64,000 nucleotides of DNA from Burkholderiaceae bacterium (GCA_022843955.1 JALHMQ010000010.1:101878-165877); one strand, 5' to 3'. Counted from the first letter of the stretch, positions 13,389 through 23,118 are shown. The notes: generated from the letters alone by a model not told the origin. Made by a program: numbers and translations.

Positions 13389-13985
13389 GTGACGCTGCGC
13401 GACCCCTGGTCGTCGCCCGCCGACGGCACGGATCCGCTGGCCGAGGAGACGCTGGAGTCGAGCCTCGCGTTTGCCGGCGACTTCCTGCGCATCTACAAGG
13501 ACCGGGTCCGCGCGCCCGATGGTCACCTGGCCCCGCGCGAGTACATGCTGCACCCCGGTGCCGTGATGGTGGTGCCGCTGCTCGCTGACGGCCAGGTCGT
13601 GCTCGAACGCCAGTACCGCTACCCGCTGCGCCGCGGTTTCGTCGAGTTCCCGGCGGGCAAGATCGATCCCGGTGAAGGCCTGCTGACCTGTGCCCAGCGC
13701 GAACTACGCGAAGAGACCGGCTATGTGGGCGACACCTGGGTCTACCTCGGCGGCTTTCATAACGCCATTGGCTACTGCAACGAGAAGATCGAGGTGTTTC
13801 TCGCGCGCGGCCTGCGTCAGGTGGGCGGTCAGAACGATGCCGGCGAAGTTCTCGAAGTGTTCGCTGCGACACACGACGAACTCAGGCGCCGCATCGCCAG
13901 CGGCGAGATCACTGACGTCAAGACGCTGATCGGCAGCTACTGGCTCGACGAGTATCTCGCCGGCCGGCGCGGCGTGCCGGCCTGA
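13389..13985 (+). CDS. NUDIX hydrolase, ADP-ribose pyrophosphatase type
   Basis: The product is 198 residues with a complete Nudix box (GKIDPGEG...REELREETGY pattern: Gly, Glu after 5 residues, then REL-EE-G) near residues 91-113, so the Mg-binding glutamates are intact. The pre-box FVEFPAGKIDPGEG and the N-terminal domain resemble the NudF/ADP-ribose pyrophosphatase group, which hydrolyses ADP-ribose to AMP and ribose-5-phosphate. The GTG start abuts the nuoN stop. The same gene often follows nuoN in betaproteobacteria, a plausible link to NAD turnover. Substrate is inferred from family. Confidence 0.88.
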   Translation: MTLRDPWSSPADGTDPLAEETLESSLAFAGDFLRIYKDRVRAPDGHLAPREYMLHPGAVMVVPLLADGQVVLERQYRYPLRRGFVEFPAGKIDPGEGLLTCAQRELREETGYVGDTWVYLGGFHNAIGYCNEKIEVFLARGLRQVGGQNDAGEVLEVFAATHDELRRRIASGEITDVKTLIGSYWLDEYLAGRRGVPA

Positions 13986-14042
13986 GGCACGCCGACCATC
14001 GAGCCAGAAACGCTGCCTCGCAAGCGCAGCGCGCGTTCGGAC

Positions 14043-15698
14043 TTACATGTTCGGATAGTTCGGCCCGCCGCCGCCCTCCGGCACCACCCAGACGATGTTT
14101 TGCGCCGGGTCCTTGATGTCGCAGGTCTTGCAGTGCACGCAGTTCTGAAAGTTGATCTGCAGCTTGTCCTGGCCGCTGTCCGATTTCACGTACTCGTAGA
14201 CCGCGGCTGGGCAGTAGCGTGCCTCGGGGCCGGCAAAACGCGGCAGATTCACCGCGGCAGGAACGCTGGCGTCCTTCAATGTCAGGTGCGCCGGCTGATT
14301 CTCTTCGTGGTTGGTGTTCGACAGGTACACCGACGACAACTTGTCGAAGGTGATCGTGCCGTCCGGCCGTGGGTACTCGATCGGCGTGCATTGCGCCGCC
14401 GGCAGCAACTTCTCGAAGTCGGCCTGCTGGCGATGCAGGGTCCATGGCGCCTTGCCGCGGAAAAGATGCTGGTCGATGCCGAACATCACGCTGCCGAAGC
14501 CCAGTCCCTTGTCCAGCCACGGCTTGAAGTTGCGCGCGCGGTGCAGTTCATCGTGCAGCCAGCTTGACTCGAACGCAGCGGGGTAGGCAGCCAACTCGTC
14601 CTGGCTGCGGCCATTCACCACCGCGTCGAACGCCGCGTCCGCTGCCAGCATGCCGCTCTTGATCGCCGCATGCGAGCCCTTGATGCGCGGCGCGTTGAGA
14701 AAGCCTGCATCACAGCCGATCAGGGCGCCGCCCGGGAACACCAGTTTCGGCAGGCTCTGAAGTCCGCTCGCATTGATGGCGCGCGCTCCGTACGCAACGC
14801 GCTTACCGCCCTCGAGGAACGAGCGGATCTGCGGATGCGTCTTCCAGCGCTGGAACTCCTGGAAAGGTTCCAGGTACGGGTTGGTGTAGCCGAGCCCGAC
14901 CACCAGACCAATGGACACCTGGTGGTTCTCGAAGTGGTACATCCAGCCGCCGCCGTAGGTGCTGCTGTCGAGCGGCCAGCCTGCGGTGTGGACCACGAGA
15001 CCATCCTTGTGCTTGGCCGGATCGATCTCCCACACTTCCTTGATGCCGGTGCCCCAGGTCTGCGGATCGCGGCCCTCCATCAGCTTGAAGCGGGCCAGCA
15101 ACTGCTTGCCCAGGTGCCCGCGGGCACCCTCGGCGAAGAAGGTGTACTTGCCGTGCAGTTCGACGCCCGGCTGAAAATTTTCAGTCGGCTGGCCGTCCTT
15201 GCCGACGCCCAGGTTGCCGGTTGCCACACCCTTCACGGCGCCGTTGTCGGCGTACAGGATCTCGGCGGCGGCGAAGCCGGCAAAGATCTCCACGCCGAGC
15301 GCTTCCGCTTGCTGGCCGAGCCAGCGCACCAGGTTGGCCAGGCTGACGACGTAGCAACCGTCGTTATGGAAGCAACTGGGCAGCAGCGCATGCGGCGGCG
15401 CGAACGAACCGCCGGCCTCCTTGAGGAACAGGAAGCGGTCTTCGCTGACCGGGCTGTTCAGCGGCGCGCCCCGTTCCTTCCAGTCGGGCACGAGTTCGTT
15501 GATCGCGATCGGGTCCATCACCGCACCCGACAGGATGTGCGCGCCGATCTCGGAACCCTTTTCGAGCACGCAGACGCCGACCTCCTTGCCTTGCTCGGCG
15601 GCCAACTGCTTGACGCGGATCGCCGCAGCGAGACCCGATGGTCCGCCGCCGACGATGACGACGTCGTACTCCATCGCTTCGCGCTCGATCACGTCCAT
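14043..15698 (-). CDS. Electron transfer flavoprotein-ubiquinone oxidoreductase
   Basis: ETF-QO passes electrons from ETF (fatty-acid and amino-acid acyl-CoA dehydrogenases) to ubiquinone at the inner membrane. An N-terminal FAD-binding motif GGGPSGLAAAI lies near residues 16-26. The C-terminal [4Fe-4S] ligands are the Cys in RYCPAAVYEY and the three in NCVHCKTCDIKDP. The start at 15698 (MDVIEREAMEYDVV) is preceded by GGAGG with good spacing; 15 extra upstream codons are open but lack this signal. The 551-residue length is normal. It is convergent with the NUDIX gene. Confidence 0.95.
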   Translation of the reverse strand: MDVIEREAMEYDVVIVGGGPSGLAAAIRVKQLAAEQGKEVGVCVLEKGSEIGAHILSGAVMDPIAINELVPDWKERGAPLNSPVSEDRFLFLKEAGGSFAPPHALLPSCFHNDGCYVVSLANLVRWLGQQAEALGVEIFAGFAAAEILYADNGAVKGVATGNLGVGKDGQPTENFQPGVELHGKYTFFAEGARGHLGKQLLARFKLMEGRDPQTWGTGIKEVWEIDPAKHKDGLVVHTAGWPLDSSTYGGGWMYHFENHQVSIGLVVGLGYTNPYLEPFQEFQRWKTHPQIRSFLEGGKRVAYGARAINASGLQSLPKLVFPGGALIGCDAGFLNAPRIKGSHAAIKSGMLAADAAFDAVVNGRSQDELAAYPAAFESSWLHDELHRARNFKPWLDKGLGFGSVMFGIDQHLFRGKAPWTLHRQQADFEKLLPAAQCTPIEYPRPDGTITFDKLSSVYLSNTNHEENQPAHLTLKDASVPAAVNLPRFAGPEARYCPAAVYEYVKSDSGQDKLQINFQNCVHCKTCDIKDPAQNIVWVVPEGGGGPNYPNM

Positions 15699-15879
15699 TC
15701 GATCGTTTCCTCCAAAGTGCATCTTGGCGTGCATGCCGTGCAACCTCGCACAGCACGCGCATGGTCGTTCGCCCTGCAGTCGACGGCGTGGGTGGCGTGG
15801 CGTACCGGCCCCGCCGGCCCGGTCAAGGACCGCTCGATTCTATGTGCGATCATCGAATCAAGACTGGAGGGATGTCTCG

Positions 15880-16650
15880 ATGCGGACCAATCTGAAAGAG
15901 AAGATCGCGGTTGTCACCGGCGCCTCAAGCGGCCTGGGTGCGCAATTTGCTCGCGTGCTGGCCGCCAATGGTGCGTTGGTGGTGTTGACGGCGCGCCGCG
16001 TGGAGCGGCTCAAGGAGCTGCGTGCGGAAATCGAGTCGACGGGCGGGGCCGCCGACGTGGTGCCGATGGACGTGACCGACCTGGGATCGATCGCGGCGGC
16101 GGTGGCCAAGATCGAAGAGGAAAACGGTCCGATCGACATCCTCGTCAACAACTCCGGGGTATCGACCGTGGGCCGCCTGACCGAAGTCAGTCCGGTCGAC
16201 TACGACTACATGTTCGACACGAACGTGAAGGGTGCCTTCTTCTGCGCACAGGAAGTGGCCAAGCGGATGATCGCCCGCTCCAAGAGCCAGCAGGCGTTTC
16301 GCGGGCGCATCGTCAACATCGCCTCCGTCGCCGCATTCAAGGTGCTGTCGCAGATCGGCGTGTACTGCATGACCAAGGCCGCCGTGGTGCACATGACCCG
16401 TGCGCAGGCGATGGAATGGGGCCGCTACGGCATCAACGTCAATGCCATTTGCCCCGGCTATATCCGCACCGAGATGAACCAGGAGCACTGGGACAGCGAG
16501 CAGGGCCACAAGCTGATGCAGATGCTGCCGCGCAAACGCGTCGGCACACCGGCCGATCTGGACTCGCTGCTGCTGATGCTGGTGGCGGAGGAATCGCAGT
16601 TCATCAACGGCGCCATCATCGCCGCCGACGACGGCCTGAGCGTGAGCTGA
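15880..16650 (+). CDS. SDR family NAD(P)-dependent oxidoreductase
   Basis: Classical short-chain dehydrogenase of 256 residues. The cofactor motif TGASSGLG lies near residues 14-21, NNSG (variant of NNAG) near 90, the catalytic Ser in NIASVAAF, and YCMTK supplies Tyr and Lys. A strong ribosome site GGAGGG (15866-15871) supports the ATG at 15880 over upstream codons. The substrate is unknown. Position upstream of a CaiB-type gene, and divergent from ETF-QO, suggests acyl-CoA or 3-hydroxyacid metabolism. Confidence 0.9.
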   Translation: MRTNLKEKIAVVTGASSGLGAQFARVLAANGALVVLTARRVERLKELRAEIESTGGAADVVPMDVTDLGSIAAAVAKIEEENGPIDILVNNSGVSTVGRLTEVSPVDYDYMFDTNVKGAFFCAQEVAKRMIARSKSQQAFRGRIVNIASVAAFKVLSQIGVYCMTKAAVVHMTRAQAMEWGRYGINVNAICPGYIRTEMNQEHWDSEQGHKLMQMLPRKRVGTPADLDSLLLMLVAEESQFINGAIIAADDGLSVS

Positions 16651-16675
16651 TCGGCCACGCAGCGCGAGGCCGGCG

Positions 16676-17794
16676 ATGCTGCCGCTGCAAGACGTTCGCG
16701 TGCTGGACTTCAGCACGCTGCTGCCCGGGCCGCTGGCAAGCCTGATCCTGGCCGAGGCCGGCGCCGAGGTGATCAAGGTCGAACGCCCCGGCGGCGAGGA
16801 CATGCGCCGCTATCCACCGCAGTTGGAGGGCATGGGTGGCAGCTTCGCACTGCTCAACCGCGGCAAGCAGGCGATCGAGGTCGATCTGCGCACGCCCGGC
16901 GCGGCAGACCGGCTGCTGGCGCTGGCACCCACCATCGACATCGTGCTAGAACAGTTTCGCCCGGGCGTGATGGATCGGCTCCTTCTCGGCCCCGCTGCCT
17001 GGCAGGCGCGCAATCCACGCATCATCTATTGCGCGATCACCGGCTACGGACAGACCGGGCCGCGCGCGCATGAAGCGGGCCATGATCTGAACTACGCCGC
17101 GCGTGCCGGCCTGCTCGGACTGACGGCGGGTAGCGACGGCGCCCCCGGCATTCCGCCCGCGCTGGTGGCTGACATCGGCGCCGGCACCTACCCGGCCGTG
17201 GTCAACATCCTGCTTGCACTGCGCCAGCGCGATCGCACCGGGCAGGGATGCTGCATCGACATCGCGATGGCGGAGAACCTCTTCACCTTTATGTTCTGGG
17301 GCCTGGCGATGGGGCAGGGCACCGGTGCCTGGCCGCGCGCCGGCGCCGAGCAGCTGTCGGGTGGCTCACCGCGCTACCGCATCTACCGCACCGCAGATGG
17401 CCGCCACCTTGCGGTGGCGGCGCTCGAAGACAAGTTCTGGCACACCTTCTGCGAACTCGCTGAAGTGCCCGCAGCACTGCGCGACGATGCGCGCGATCCG
17501 CACGCCACGATGGACGCCGTCAGCCACTGCGTGGCAGCGCGCGACGCCACTGCGTGGCAGGCGCTGCTTGAACGCGCGGAGACCTGCTGCACCGTCGTGC
17601 GCACATTGCAAGAGGCGGTGCGAGACCTGCACTTCCTGGCGCGCGACGTGTTTGCGCGCGAGGTGGCGCTGCCCGGCCACGTGCTGCCGGCGCTGCCGGT
17701 GCCGGTGGTCGCGGCGTTGCGGCGGGCCGAGACCCAGGTGCCGGCGCCGAGCGTCGGCCAGGACACCGACCGCGTGCTGCGCGCGGCGGGTTGA
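16676..17794 (+). CDS. CaiB/BaiF family CoA-transferase or 2-methylacyl-CoA racemase
   Basis: Type III CoA-transferase fold, 372 residues. The opening VRVLDFSTLLPGPLASLILAEAGAEVIKVE is family-typical, and GHDLNYAARAGLL (near residues 138-150) carries the Asp that is catalytic in both formyl-CoA-type transferases and alpha-methylacyl-CoA racemase. The text around this Asp and the short length fit the racemase (AMACR) branch slightly better, but the sequence alone does not settle it. It follows the SDR after 25 nt, so the two are probably co-transcribed. Confidence 0.85.
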   Translation: MLPLQDVRVLDFSTLLPGPLASLILAEAGAEVIKVERPGGEDMRRYPPQLEGMGGSFALLNRGKQAIEVDLRTPGAADRLLALAPTIDIVLEQFRPGVMDRLLLGPAAWQARNPRIIYCAITGYGQTGPRAHEAGHDLNYAARAGLLGLTAGSDGAPGIPPALVADIGAGTYPAVVNILLALRQRDRTGQGCCIDIAMAENLFTFMFWGLAMGQGTGAWPRAGAEQLSGGSPRYRIYRTADGRHLAVAALEDKFWHTFCELAEVPAALRDDARDPHATMDAVSHCVAARDATAWQALLERAETCCTVVRTLQEAVRDLHFLARDVFAREVALPGHVLPALPVPVVAALRRAETQVPAPSVGQDTDRVLRAAG

Positions 17795-17856
17795 CGGCAG
17801 CACCGCCGCGCGCGGTCGATCAGGCGCTTGAGCGCGGCGCACGTGCTGAGGTGGCT

Positions 17857-17911
17857 GAGCACGGGCCGAGCACGGGCCGAGCACGGGCCGAATATGGGCC
17901 GAAGACGGGCT
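17857..17911 (+). repeat. 11-bp tandem repeat, five units
   Basis: Three perfect copies of GAGCACGGGCC are followed by two diverged copies (GAATATGGGCC, GAAGACGGGCT), all in phase. The array lies in the 282-bp gap between the CaiB gene and the TAXI binding-protein gene. The 11-bp period is about one helical turn, so it could be protein-binding or slippage-generated. Confidence 0.85.
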
Positions 17912-17974
17912 GACCGCGGCCTGAAGGCAGACTCGATTTCGCAACGGTTGGCTCGGGTCCCGGCAGATAGACGC

Positions 17975-17995
17975 GCAGCCTCCTTTACAGGCTGC
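17975..17995. other. Inverted repeat upstream of the TAXI gene
   Basis: A perfect 7-bp inverted repeat (GCAGCCT / AGGCTGC) with a 7-nt loop lies about 80 nt before the TAXI start. No T-run follows. It could be an operator or a weak terminator of the CaiB transcript. Confidence 0.35.
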
Positions 17996-18076
17996 TTGCC
18001 GAGCGACTAACGTGCTCGCCTGTTTCGAGCGCGCCCGTTCACGAGGCGCCCATATCGCGGTCCGAAGGAGAAAACC

Positions 18077-19114
18077 ATGAAGCAACCCCGCTGGCTGTCC
18101 CGCATCCACACTCTTGCGCTCGCACTGGGCGCACTCGGCGTCATCGGGGGCAGTGCGCTGCCCACGGCGACATTCGCGCAGGACATCAAGTTCTTCCGCA
18201 TCGGTACCGGCGGCACTGCCGGTACCTACTACCCGGTGGGCGGATTGATCGCCAACGCGATCTCCAATGCACCAGGCTCGCGCCCCTGCGATCAGGGCGG
18301 CAGCTGCGGCGTGCCGGGGCTGGTCGCCACGGCGGTCGCGTCCAACGGCTCGGTCGCCAACATCAACGCGATCGCCGGCGGCAGCATGGAGTCCGGCTTC
18401 ACCCAGTCCGACGTCGCCTACTGGGCCTTCAGCGGCACCGGCGTGTATGAAGGCAAGACCAAGGTGCCGGGCGTGCGCCTCATCGCCAACCTGTATCCGG
18501 AGAGCATCCACCTGGTGGCACGCAAGGGCGCCGGCATCCGCGGCGTGGCCGACCTGCGCGGCAAGCGGGTGTCGCTGGACGAGCCGGGCTCCGGCACGCT
18601 GGTTGACGCGCGCATCATCATGGGTGCCTTCGGCATGACCGACAAGGACGTTAAAGCCGAGTACCTGAAGCCCAATCAGGCGGGCGACAAGGTGCGCGAC
18701 GGCGGGCTCGACGCGTTCTTCTTCGTCGGCGGTTATCCGGCCGGCGCGATTGCCGAGCTGGCGGCCAGCGGTGCCGGCATCGAACTGGTGTCGATCACCG
18801 GCGCCGAGATCGACAAGATGCGCGCGCAGTACGGCTTCTTCGCGGTCGACACGATCCCGGCCAACACCTACAAGGGCGTGGCTGAAGCCAAGACACTCGC
18901 CGTCGGCGCGCAGTGGGTGACCTCCGACAAGCAGGACGCCAACCTGATCTACGAGATCACCAAGGCGCTGTGGAACGCCAACACGCGCAAGCTGCTGGAC
19001 TCCGGTCACGCCAAGGGCAAGGCGATCACGCGTGAGAACGCGATCGCCGGCGCCGGCATCCCGTTTCATCCGGGCGCCGAGCGCTTCTACAAGGAACAGG
19101 GCTTGTTGAAGTAA
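18077..19114 (+). CDS. TAXI family TRAP transporter solute-binding protein
   Basis: Periplasmic binding protein, 345 residues, with an N-terminal signal peptide (basic MKQPRWLSR, hydrophobic core, probable cleavage after TFA near residue 34). The FFRIGTGGTAGTYYPVGG motif right after the signal and the DLRGKRVSLDEPGSGT motif define the TAXI family, whose members bind small acidic solutes such as glutamate or dicarboxylates. A Cys pair in the RPCDQGGSCGVPG stretch may form a disulfide. A Shine-Dalgarno (GAAGGAG) precedes the ATG. The permease is encoded just downstream beyond a terminator, a common way to overproduce the binding protein. Confidence 0.93.
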   Translation: MKQPRWLSRIHTLALALGALGVIGGSALPTATFAQDIKFFRIGTGGTAGTYYPVGGLIANAISNAPGSRPCDQGGSCGVPGLVATAVASNGSVANINAIAGGSMESGFTQSDVAYWAFSGTGVYEGKTKVPGVRLIANLYPESIHLVARKGAGIRGVADLRGKRVSLDEPGSGTLVDARIIMGAFGMTDKDVKAEYLKPNQAGDKVRDGGLDAFFFVGGYPAGAIAELAASGAGIELVSITGAEIDKMRAQYGFFAVDTIPANTYKGVAEAKTLAVGAQWVTSDKQDANLIYEITKALWNANTRKLLDSGHAKGKAITRENAIAGAGIPFHPGAERFYKEQGLLK

Positions 19115-19143
19115 GGCCACCCCGGCTCGCGTCACGGGTTGCC

Positions 19144-19173
19144 AAGGGCCGGCTGCGCTGCCGGCCCTTTTTT
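19144..19173 (+). terminator. Intrinsic terminator between TAXI gene and permease
   Basis: A 10-bp perfect stem (AAGGGCCGGC / GCCGGCCCTT) with a 6-nt loop runs directly into a T-run (TTTTTT in total counting the stem end). It lies 30 nt after the binding-protein stop, so it should attenuate transcription before the permease gene. Confidence 0.9.
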
Positions 19174-19262
19174 CTTCATCGCCCACATCGCGCGCGCGCG
19201 TCCGCTCGATCAACGTCTCGACGCGCGCCGCCGATCACGCACCACCTAGAGGTTGCGCCGCC

Positions 19263-21485
19263 ATGGCAGTCCCGCCTTCGCCGCCGGTTCCGGCAGCATC
19301 CGCCGTGCTCCACCTGGATGACGCCAAGCTGCAGGAACTCGAAGAGAAGTTCGATCCGGAGATGCGCTTCCGGCCGTCGGTGCCGCCGGCCACGGTGATC
19401 ATCAAGTGGCTGCTGGTCACGCTCTCGGTCTTCCATTACTACACCGCCGGCTTCGGTCTGATGCGCGAGACCACGCATCGCGGTGTCCACCTGGCGTTCG
19501 TCCTCGGCCTGATTTTTTTGGTGTTCGCGTTCAGCAAGCGTGGGCAGGGCGTGCAGCGGCCGGCCTCGTGGCTGGCACCTGGCGGCATCCCGCTGGTGGA
19601 CTGGCTGCTCGGGCTGGCGATCGCCGCGTCGGTGCTCTACATCCCGTACGTTTTCGACGACCTTGCGTTTCGCGTTGGCAATCCGAGCAACCTGGATGTC
19701 GTGATGGGGACGATCCTGGTCGTGCTGCTGCTCGAAGCGACGCGACGTTCGATGGGCTGGCCGCTGCCGATCATCGCCAGCATCTTCATGCTGTATTCGC
19801 TCTTCGGCGCATCCTTTCCGGGCCTGCTCAGGCACAGCGGCAACGACTGGAGCCAGCTCGTCAACCACCTTTACCTGACGAGCCAAGGCATCTACGGCAT
19901 CGCGGTCGGCGTGGTGGCGACCTATGTCTTCCACTTCGTGTTGTTTGGCGTGCTGGCCACCCGCATCGGGCTGGGGCAGTTGTTCCTCGACGTTGCCTCC
20001 GCAGTGGCGGGCCGCTATGCGGGCGGACCGGCCAAGGTATCGGTGTTCGGCTCGGCGATGTTCGGCACGCTGTCGGGATCGTCGGTGGCCAATGCGGTGA
20101 CGGTGGGTTCGCTCACCATCCCGATGATGATCCGGGTCGGCTATCCACGGCACTTTGCCGCAGCGGTCGAGGCCACGGCCTCCACTGGCGGCCAGATCAC
20201 GCCGCCGGTAATGGGCGCGGCGGCGTTCCTGATGATCGAGTTCCTGGCGGTGCCGTACCAGACCGTGATCATCGCGGCGATCGTGCCGGCGTTCATGCAC
20301 TTTTTCGGCGTGTTCATGCAGGTGCACTTCGAAGCCAAGCGCAGCGGCCTGCGCGGCCTGACCGCCGAAGAACTCCCCGACCTGCGCGACAGCCTGCGCC
20401 GGCGCTGGCCCACACTGATCCCGCTGGTGCTGCTGGTAACGATCCTGGTGAGCGGCTTCACGCCGTACATGGCGGCGTTCGTTGGCATCACCTCCTGCCT
20501 GATCGTCGGCCTCACCACGCGTGAGGAGGGCGTCACCGCGCGTGGGCTCGCGGCCCTCGCGGTACTGCACGGCGTGTTGGCGTTGCTGGTCACACGCACC
20601 CTCGGCGACGACCTGGGCATGCCGCTGTTCCTCGCCGTGCTCGTCGGCACGCCGTTCGCGCTGCGGGGCTTCGGCATCCGCGGTCGGATTGCGCTGGGAA
20701 CCGTGATCGAGACGCTGGAGACCGGCGCCAAGTACGCGCTGGCAGTGGGCGCGGCAGCGGCCACCGTGGGCATCGTGATCGGTGTCGTGACTCTGACCGG
20801 GGTCGGCTTCAAGGTGAGCTACATCATCACCTCGGCAGCGCTGACGATCTCCGAGACGGTGATGCCGGTGCTGCCGTCGTTCCTAGCCTCCCAGCAGACG
20901 GTGATGCTGATGGCCGCACTGGTGATGACGGGCTTGGTGTGCATCCTGATGGGCTGCGGCATTCCGACCACCGCCAATTACCTGATCATGGTCACGGTGG
21001 CGGCACCGACGCTGGTGCAGTTGGGTGTGGAGCCGATCGTTGCCCACTTCTTCGTCTTCTACTACGGCGTGCTGGCAGACATCACGCCGCCGGTGTGCAT
21101 CGCGGCCTATGCGGCGGCCGGCATGGCCAACTCCGATCCGTTCCGCACCGGCAACACCGCGTTTCGGCTGGGCCTGGGCAAGGTGCTGGTGCCGTTCGTG
21201 TTCGTGTTGTCGCCGGCGCTGTTGATCGTCACCAAGGGCTTCACCTGGTATGACTTCTGGGTGACCTTCGTCGGCTGCACGCTCGGCATCGTGGCGCTGT
21301 CGGCGGCGCTGTCGAACTTCTTTCTGGTGCGGATGCAGGTGTGGGAACGCTGGCTGGCGGTGTTCGGGGCAGTGCTCCTGATCGTGCCGGGATTGCAGCC
21401 GACGCTGATCGGGGCGGCGGCGGTCGCGCCGATCGTGCTGCGTCACCTGCTCGCCTGGCGCCGGGTGCAACCGGCACCGGCGTGA
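19263..21485 (+). CDS. TRAP transporter fused permease (4TM/12TM), TAXI type
   Basis: Single 740-residue protein that joins the small (DctQ) and large (DctM) membrane subunits of a TRAP transporter. This is the usual arrangement for TAXI systems. A cytosolic N terminus of about 45 residues precedes the first helices. The large domain has the TRAP motif region SGSSVANAVTVGSLTIPMM near residues 279-297, the GGQITPPVMGAAAF segment, and the later MGCGIPTTANYLIMV and ADITPPVCIAAYAAAG repeats. Uptake is driven by an ion gradient. Substrate is unknown; nearby CoA-transferase genes hint at an organic acid. Confidence 0.93.
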   Translation: MAVPPSPPVPAASAVLHLDDAKLQELEEKFDPEMRFRPSVPPATVIIKWLLVTLSVFHYYTAGFGLMRETTHRGVHLAFVLGLIFLVFAFSKRGQGVQRPASWLAPGGIPLVDWLLGLAIAASVLYIPYVFDDLAFRVGNPSNLDVVMGTILVVLLLEATRRSMGWPLPIIASIFMLYSLFGASFPGLLRHSGNDWSQLVNHLYLTSQGIYGIAVGVVATYVFHFVLFGVLATRIGLGQLFLDVASAVAGRYAGGPAKVSVFGSAMFGTLSGSSVANAVTVGSLTIPMMIRVGYPRHFAAAVEATASTGGQITPPVMGAAAFLMIEFLAVPYQTVIIAAIVPAFMHFFGVFMQVHFEAKRSGLRGLTAEELPDLRDSLRRRWPTLIPLVLLVTILVSGFTPYMAAFVGITSCLIVGLTTREEGVTARGLAALAVLHGVLALLVTRTLGDDLGMPLFLAVLVGTPFALRGFGIRGRIALGTVIETLETGAKYALAVGAAAATVGIVIGVVTLTGVGFKVSYIITSAALTISETVMPVLPSFLASQQTVMLMAALVMTGLVCILMGCGIPTTANYLIMVTVAAPTLVQLGVEPIVAHFFVFYYGVLADITPPVCIAAYAAAGMANSDPFRTGNTAFRLGLGKVLVPFVFVLSPALLIVTKGFTWYDFWVTFVGCTLGIVALSAALSNFFLVRMQVWERWLAVFGAVLLIVPGLQPTLIGAAAVAPIVLRHLLAWRRVQPAPA

Positions 21486-21508
21486 CCGCCGGATCGGCCG
21501 ATGCGGCT

Positions 21509-21514
21509 TAGAAT
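21509..21514 (+). promoter_or_regulatory. Candidate -10 box before scoA
   Basis: TAGAAT matches the sigma-70 -10 consensus at five of six positions and stands in an AT-richer patch 42 nt before the ATG. No convincing -35 lies at 16-18 nt spacing. Confidence 0.3.
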
Positions 21515-21556
21515 TGCGCGCAGCAACACACTTCGGAGCGAGAGGAAGCGACGCGC

Positions 21557-22255
21557 ATGAACAAGATCTTTCCGTCGGCCGCCGCGGCGGTGGCCGACGT
21601 TGCCAAGGATGGCCAGGTGGTTGCGGTGGGGGGTTTCGGCCTGTGCGGCATCCCTGAGGCGCTGATCGCGGCGCTGCGCGACAGCGGCGTCAAGAACCTC
21701 ACCTGCGTGTCGAACAACGCCGGGGTGGACGGCTTCGGGCTCGGCCTGCTGCTGGCCACGCGCCAGATCAGCAAGATGATCTCGTCGTACGTCGGCGAGA
21801 ACAAGGAGTTCGAACGCCAGTTCCTGTCAGGCGAACTGCAGCTGGAGTTCACGCCGCAGGGCACGCTGGCAGAACGGATGCGCGCCGGCGGCGCCGGCAT
21901 ACCGGCCTTCTTCACCAAGACCGGTGTCGGCACGGTGGTGGCCGAGGGCAAGGAGATCCGCGAGTTCGACGGCCAGCAGTACGTGATGGAACGCGGCATC
22001 CGCGCCGACCTTTCGCTGGTCAAGGCCTGGAAGGCCGACCAGCAGGGCAATCTCGTGTTCCGCAAGACCTCGCGCAATTTCAACCCGGTGGTGGCGATGT
22101 GCGGCAAGGTCACCGTGGTGGAGGTCGAGGAGATCGTCGAGAACGGCGCCATCGATCCCGACCACGTGCATTCGCCCGGCATCTTCGTGCAGCGCATCGT
22201 GCTCAATCGCACGCCGGAGAAACGCATCGAACAGCGCACCGTGCGCGCCAAGTAG
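21557..22255 (+). CDS. scoA: 3-oxoacid CoA-transferase subunit A
   Basis: Type I CoA-transferase alpha subunit, 232 residues. The N-terminal [13 protein letters not shown] motif is the CoA-binding loop. Together with subunit B it moves CoA from succinyl-CoA to a 3-oxoacid such as acetoacetate, allowing ketone bodies or 3-hydroxybutyrate to be used. A ribosome site (GAGAGGAAG) lies about 10 nt before the ATG. Subunit B follows after 134 bp, which is a wider gap than usual. A related butyryl/acetyl-CoA transferase specificity cannot be excluded. Confidence 0.92.
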   Translation: MNKIFPSAAAAVADVAKDGQVVAVGGFGLCGIPEALIAALRDSGVKNLTCVSNNAGVDGFGLGLLLATRQISKMISSYVGENKEFERQFLSGELQLEFTPQGTLAERMRAGGAGIPAFFTKTGVGTVVAEGKEIREFDGQQYVMERGIRADLSLVKAWKADQQGNLVFRKTSRNFNPVVAMCGKVTVVEVEEIVENGAIDPDHVHSPGIFVQRIVLNRTPEKRIEQRTVRAK

Positions 22256-22389
22256 CGGTAACGACGGCAGACCCCACACGGCGGGGGAACACGAGGGGGA
22301 CCGCCTGGCCCGCTCGTTCGTGAACACAACGCCTTTGACCGCGGTGACGCTGAGCGCAGCGATCGAAGGCTCGTCTGAGGAGTGCTGAC

Positions 22390-23037
22390 ATGGCTTGGAC
22401 CAGGGAAGAAATGGCCGCCCGCGCCGCTCACGAGCTGCGCGACGGCTTCTACGTGAATCTCGGCATCGGCCTGCCGACGCTGGTGGCCAACTACATCCCG
22501 CCCGGCATGGACGTGATGCTGCAGTCCGAAAATGGCCTGCTTGGCATCGGTCCCTTCCCGCTCGAAAGCGAAGTCGATCCCGACCTCATCAACGCCGGCA
22601 AGCAACTGGTGACGGCGCTGCCCGGCTCCAGCTTCTTCTCCAGCGCCGACTCCTTCGCGATGATCCGCGGCGGTCACATCAATCTGGCGATTCTCGGCGC
22701 GATGCAGGTGAGCGAGAAGGGCGATCTGGCCAACTGGATGATCCCCGGCAAGCTGGTCAAGGGCATGGGTGGGGCGATGGATCTGGTGGCCGGCGTCGAG
22801 CGCGTGGTGGTGCTGATGGAGCACTGTGCCAAGAACGGCGAGCACAAGATCCTGCAGAACTGCACGCTGCCGCTGACCGGTGTGGGTGTGGTCGACATGC
22901 TCGTCACCGACCTGGGCGTGTTCGATGTCAACGCCGATGGCCTGCGCGCCACCGAACTTGCACCGGGCGTGACCGCCGACGAGGTGCGTCTGAAGACCGG
23001 CTGCCACGTCCATCTATCGCATCTGGTGGTGGCCTGA
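22390..23037 (+). CDS. scoB: 3-oxoacid CoA-transferase subunit B
   Basis: Beta subunit, 215 residues, carrying the catalytic glutamate that forms the enzyme-CoA thioester (Glu47 in [10 protein letters not shown]). The motifs [11 protein letters not shown] and GGAMDLVAG are typical of the SCOT beta chain. Shine-Dalgarno TGAGGAG precedes the ATG. Functionally paired with the preceding alpha subunit. Confidence 0.93.
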   Translation: MAWTREEMAARAAHELRDGFYVNLGIGLPTLVANYIPPGMDVMLQSENGLLGIGPFPLESEVDPDLINAGKQLVTALPGSSFFSSADSFAMIRGGHINLAILGAMQVSEKGDLANWMIPGKLVKGMGGAMDLVAGVERVVVLMEHCAKNGEHKILQNCTLPLTGVGVVDMLVTDLGVFDVNADGLRATELAPGVTADEVRLKTGCHVHLSHLVVA

Positions 23038-23118
23038 TCGTCTGGCCCCGGGCGGTCACCGCGCCGACGGTGCCGCCGCAACCCTCGGTTCGACGCGACG
23101 ACGATCGCAGCAGCGGCG

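Noticed and set aside
11004..13553. Minus-strand open frame of about 850 codons opposite nuoM and nuoN
   Set aside because: Runs across two genes and has a composition typical of antisense of hydrophobic GC-rich coding DNA.
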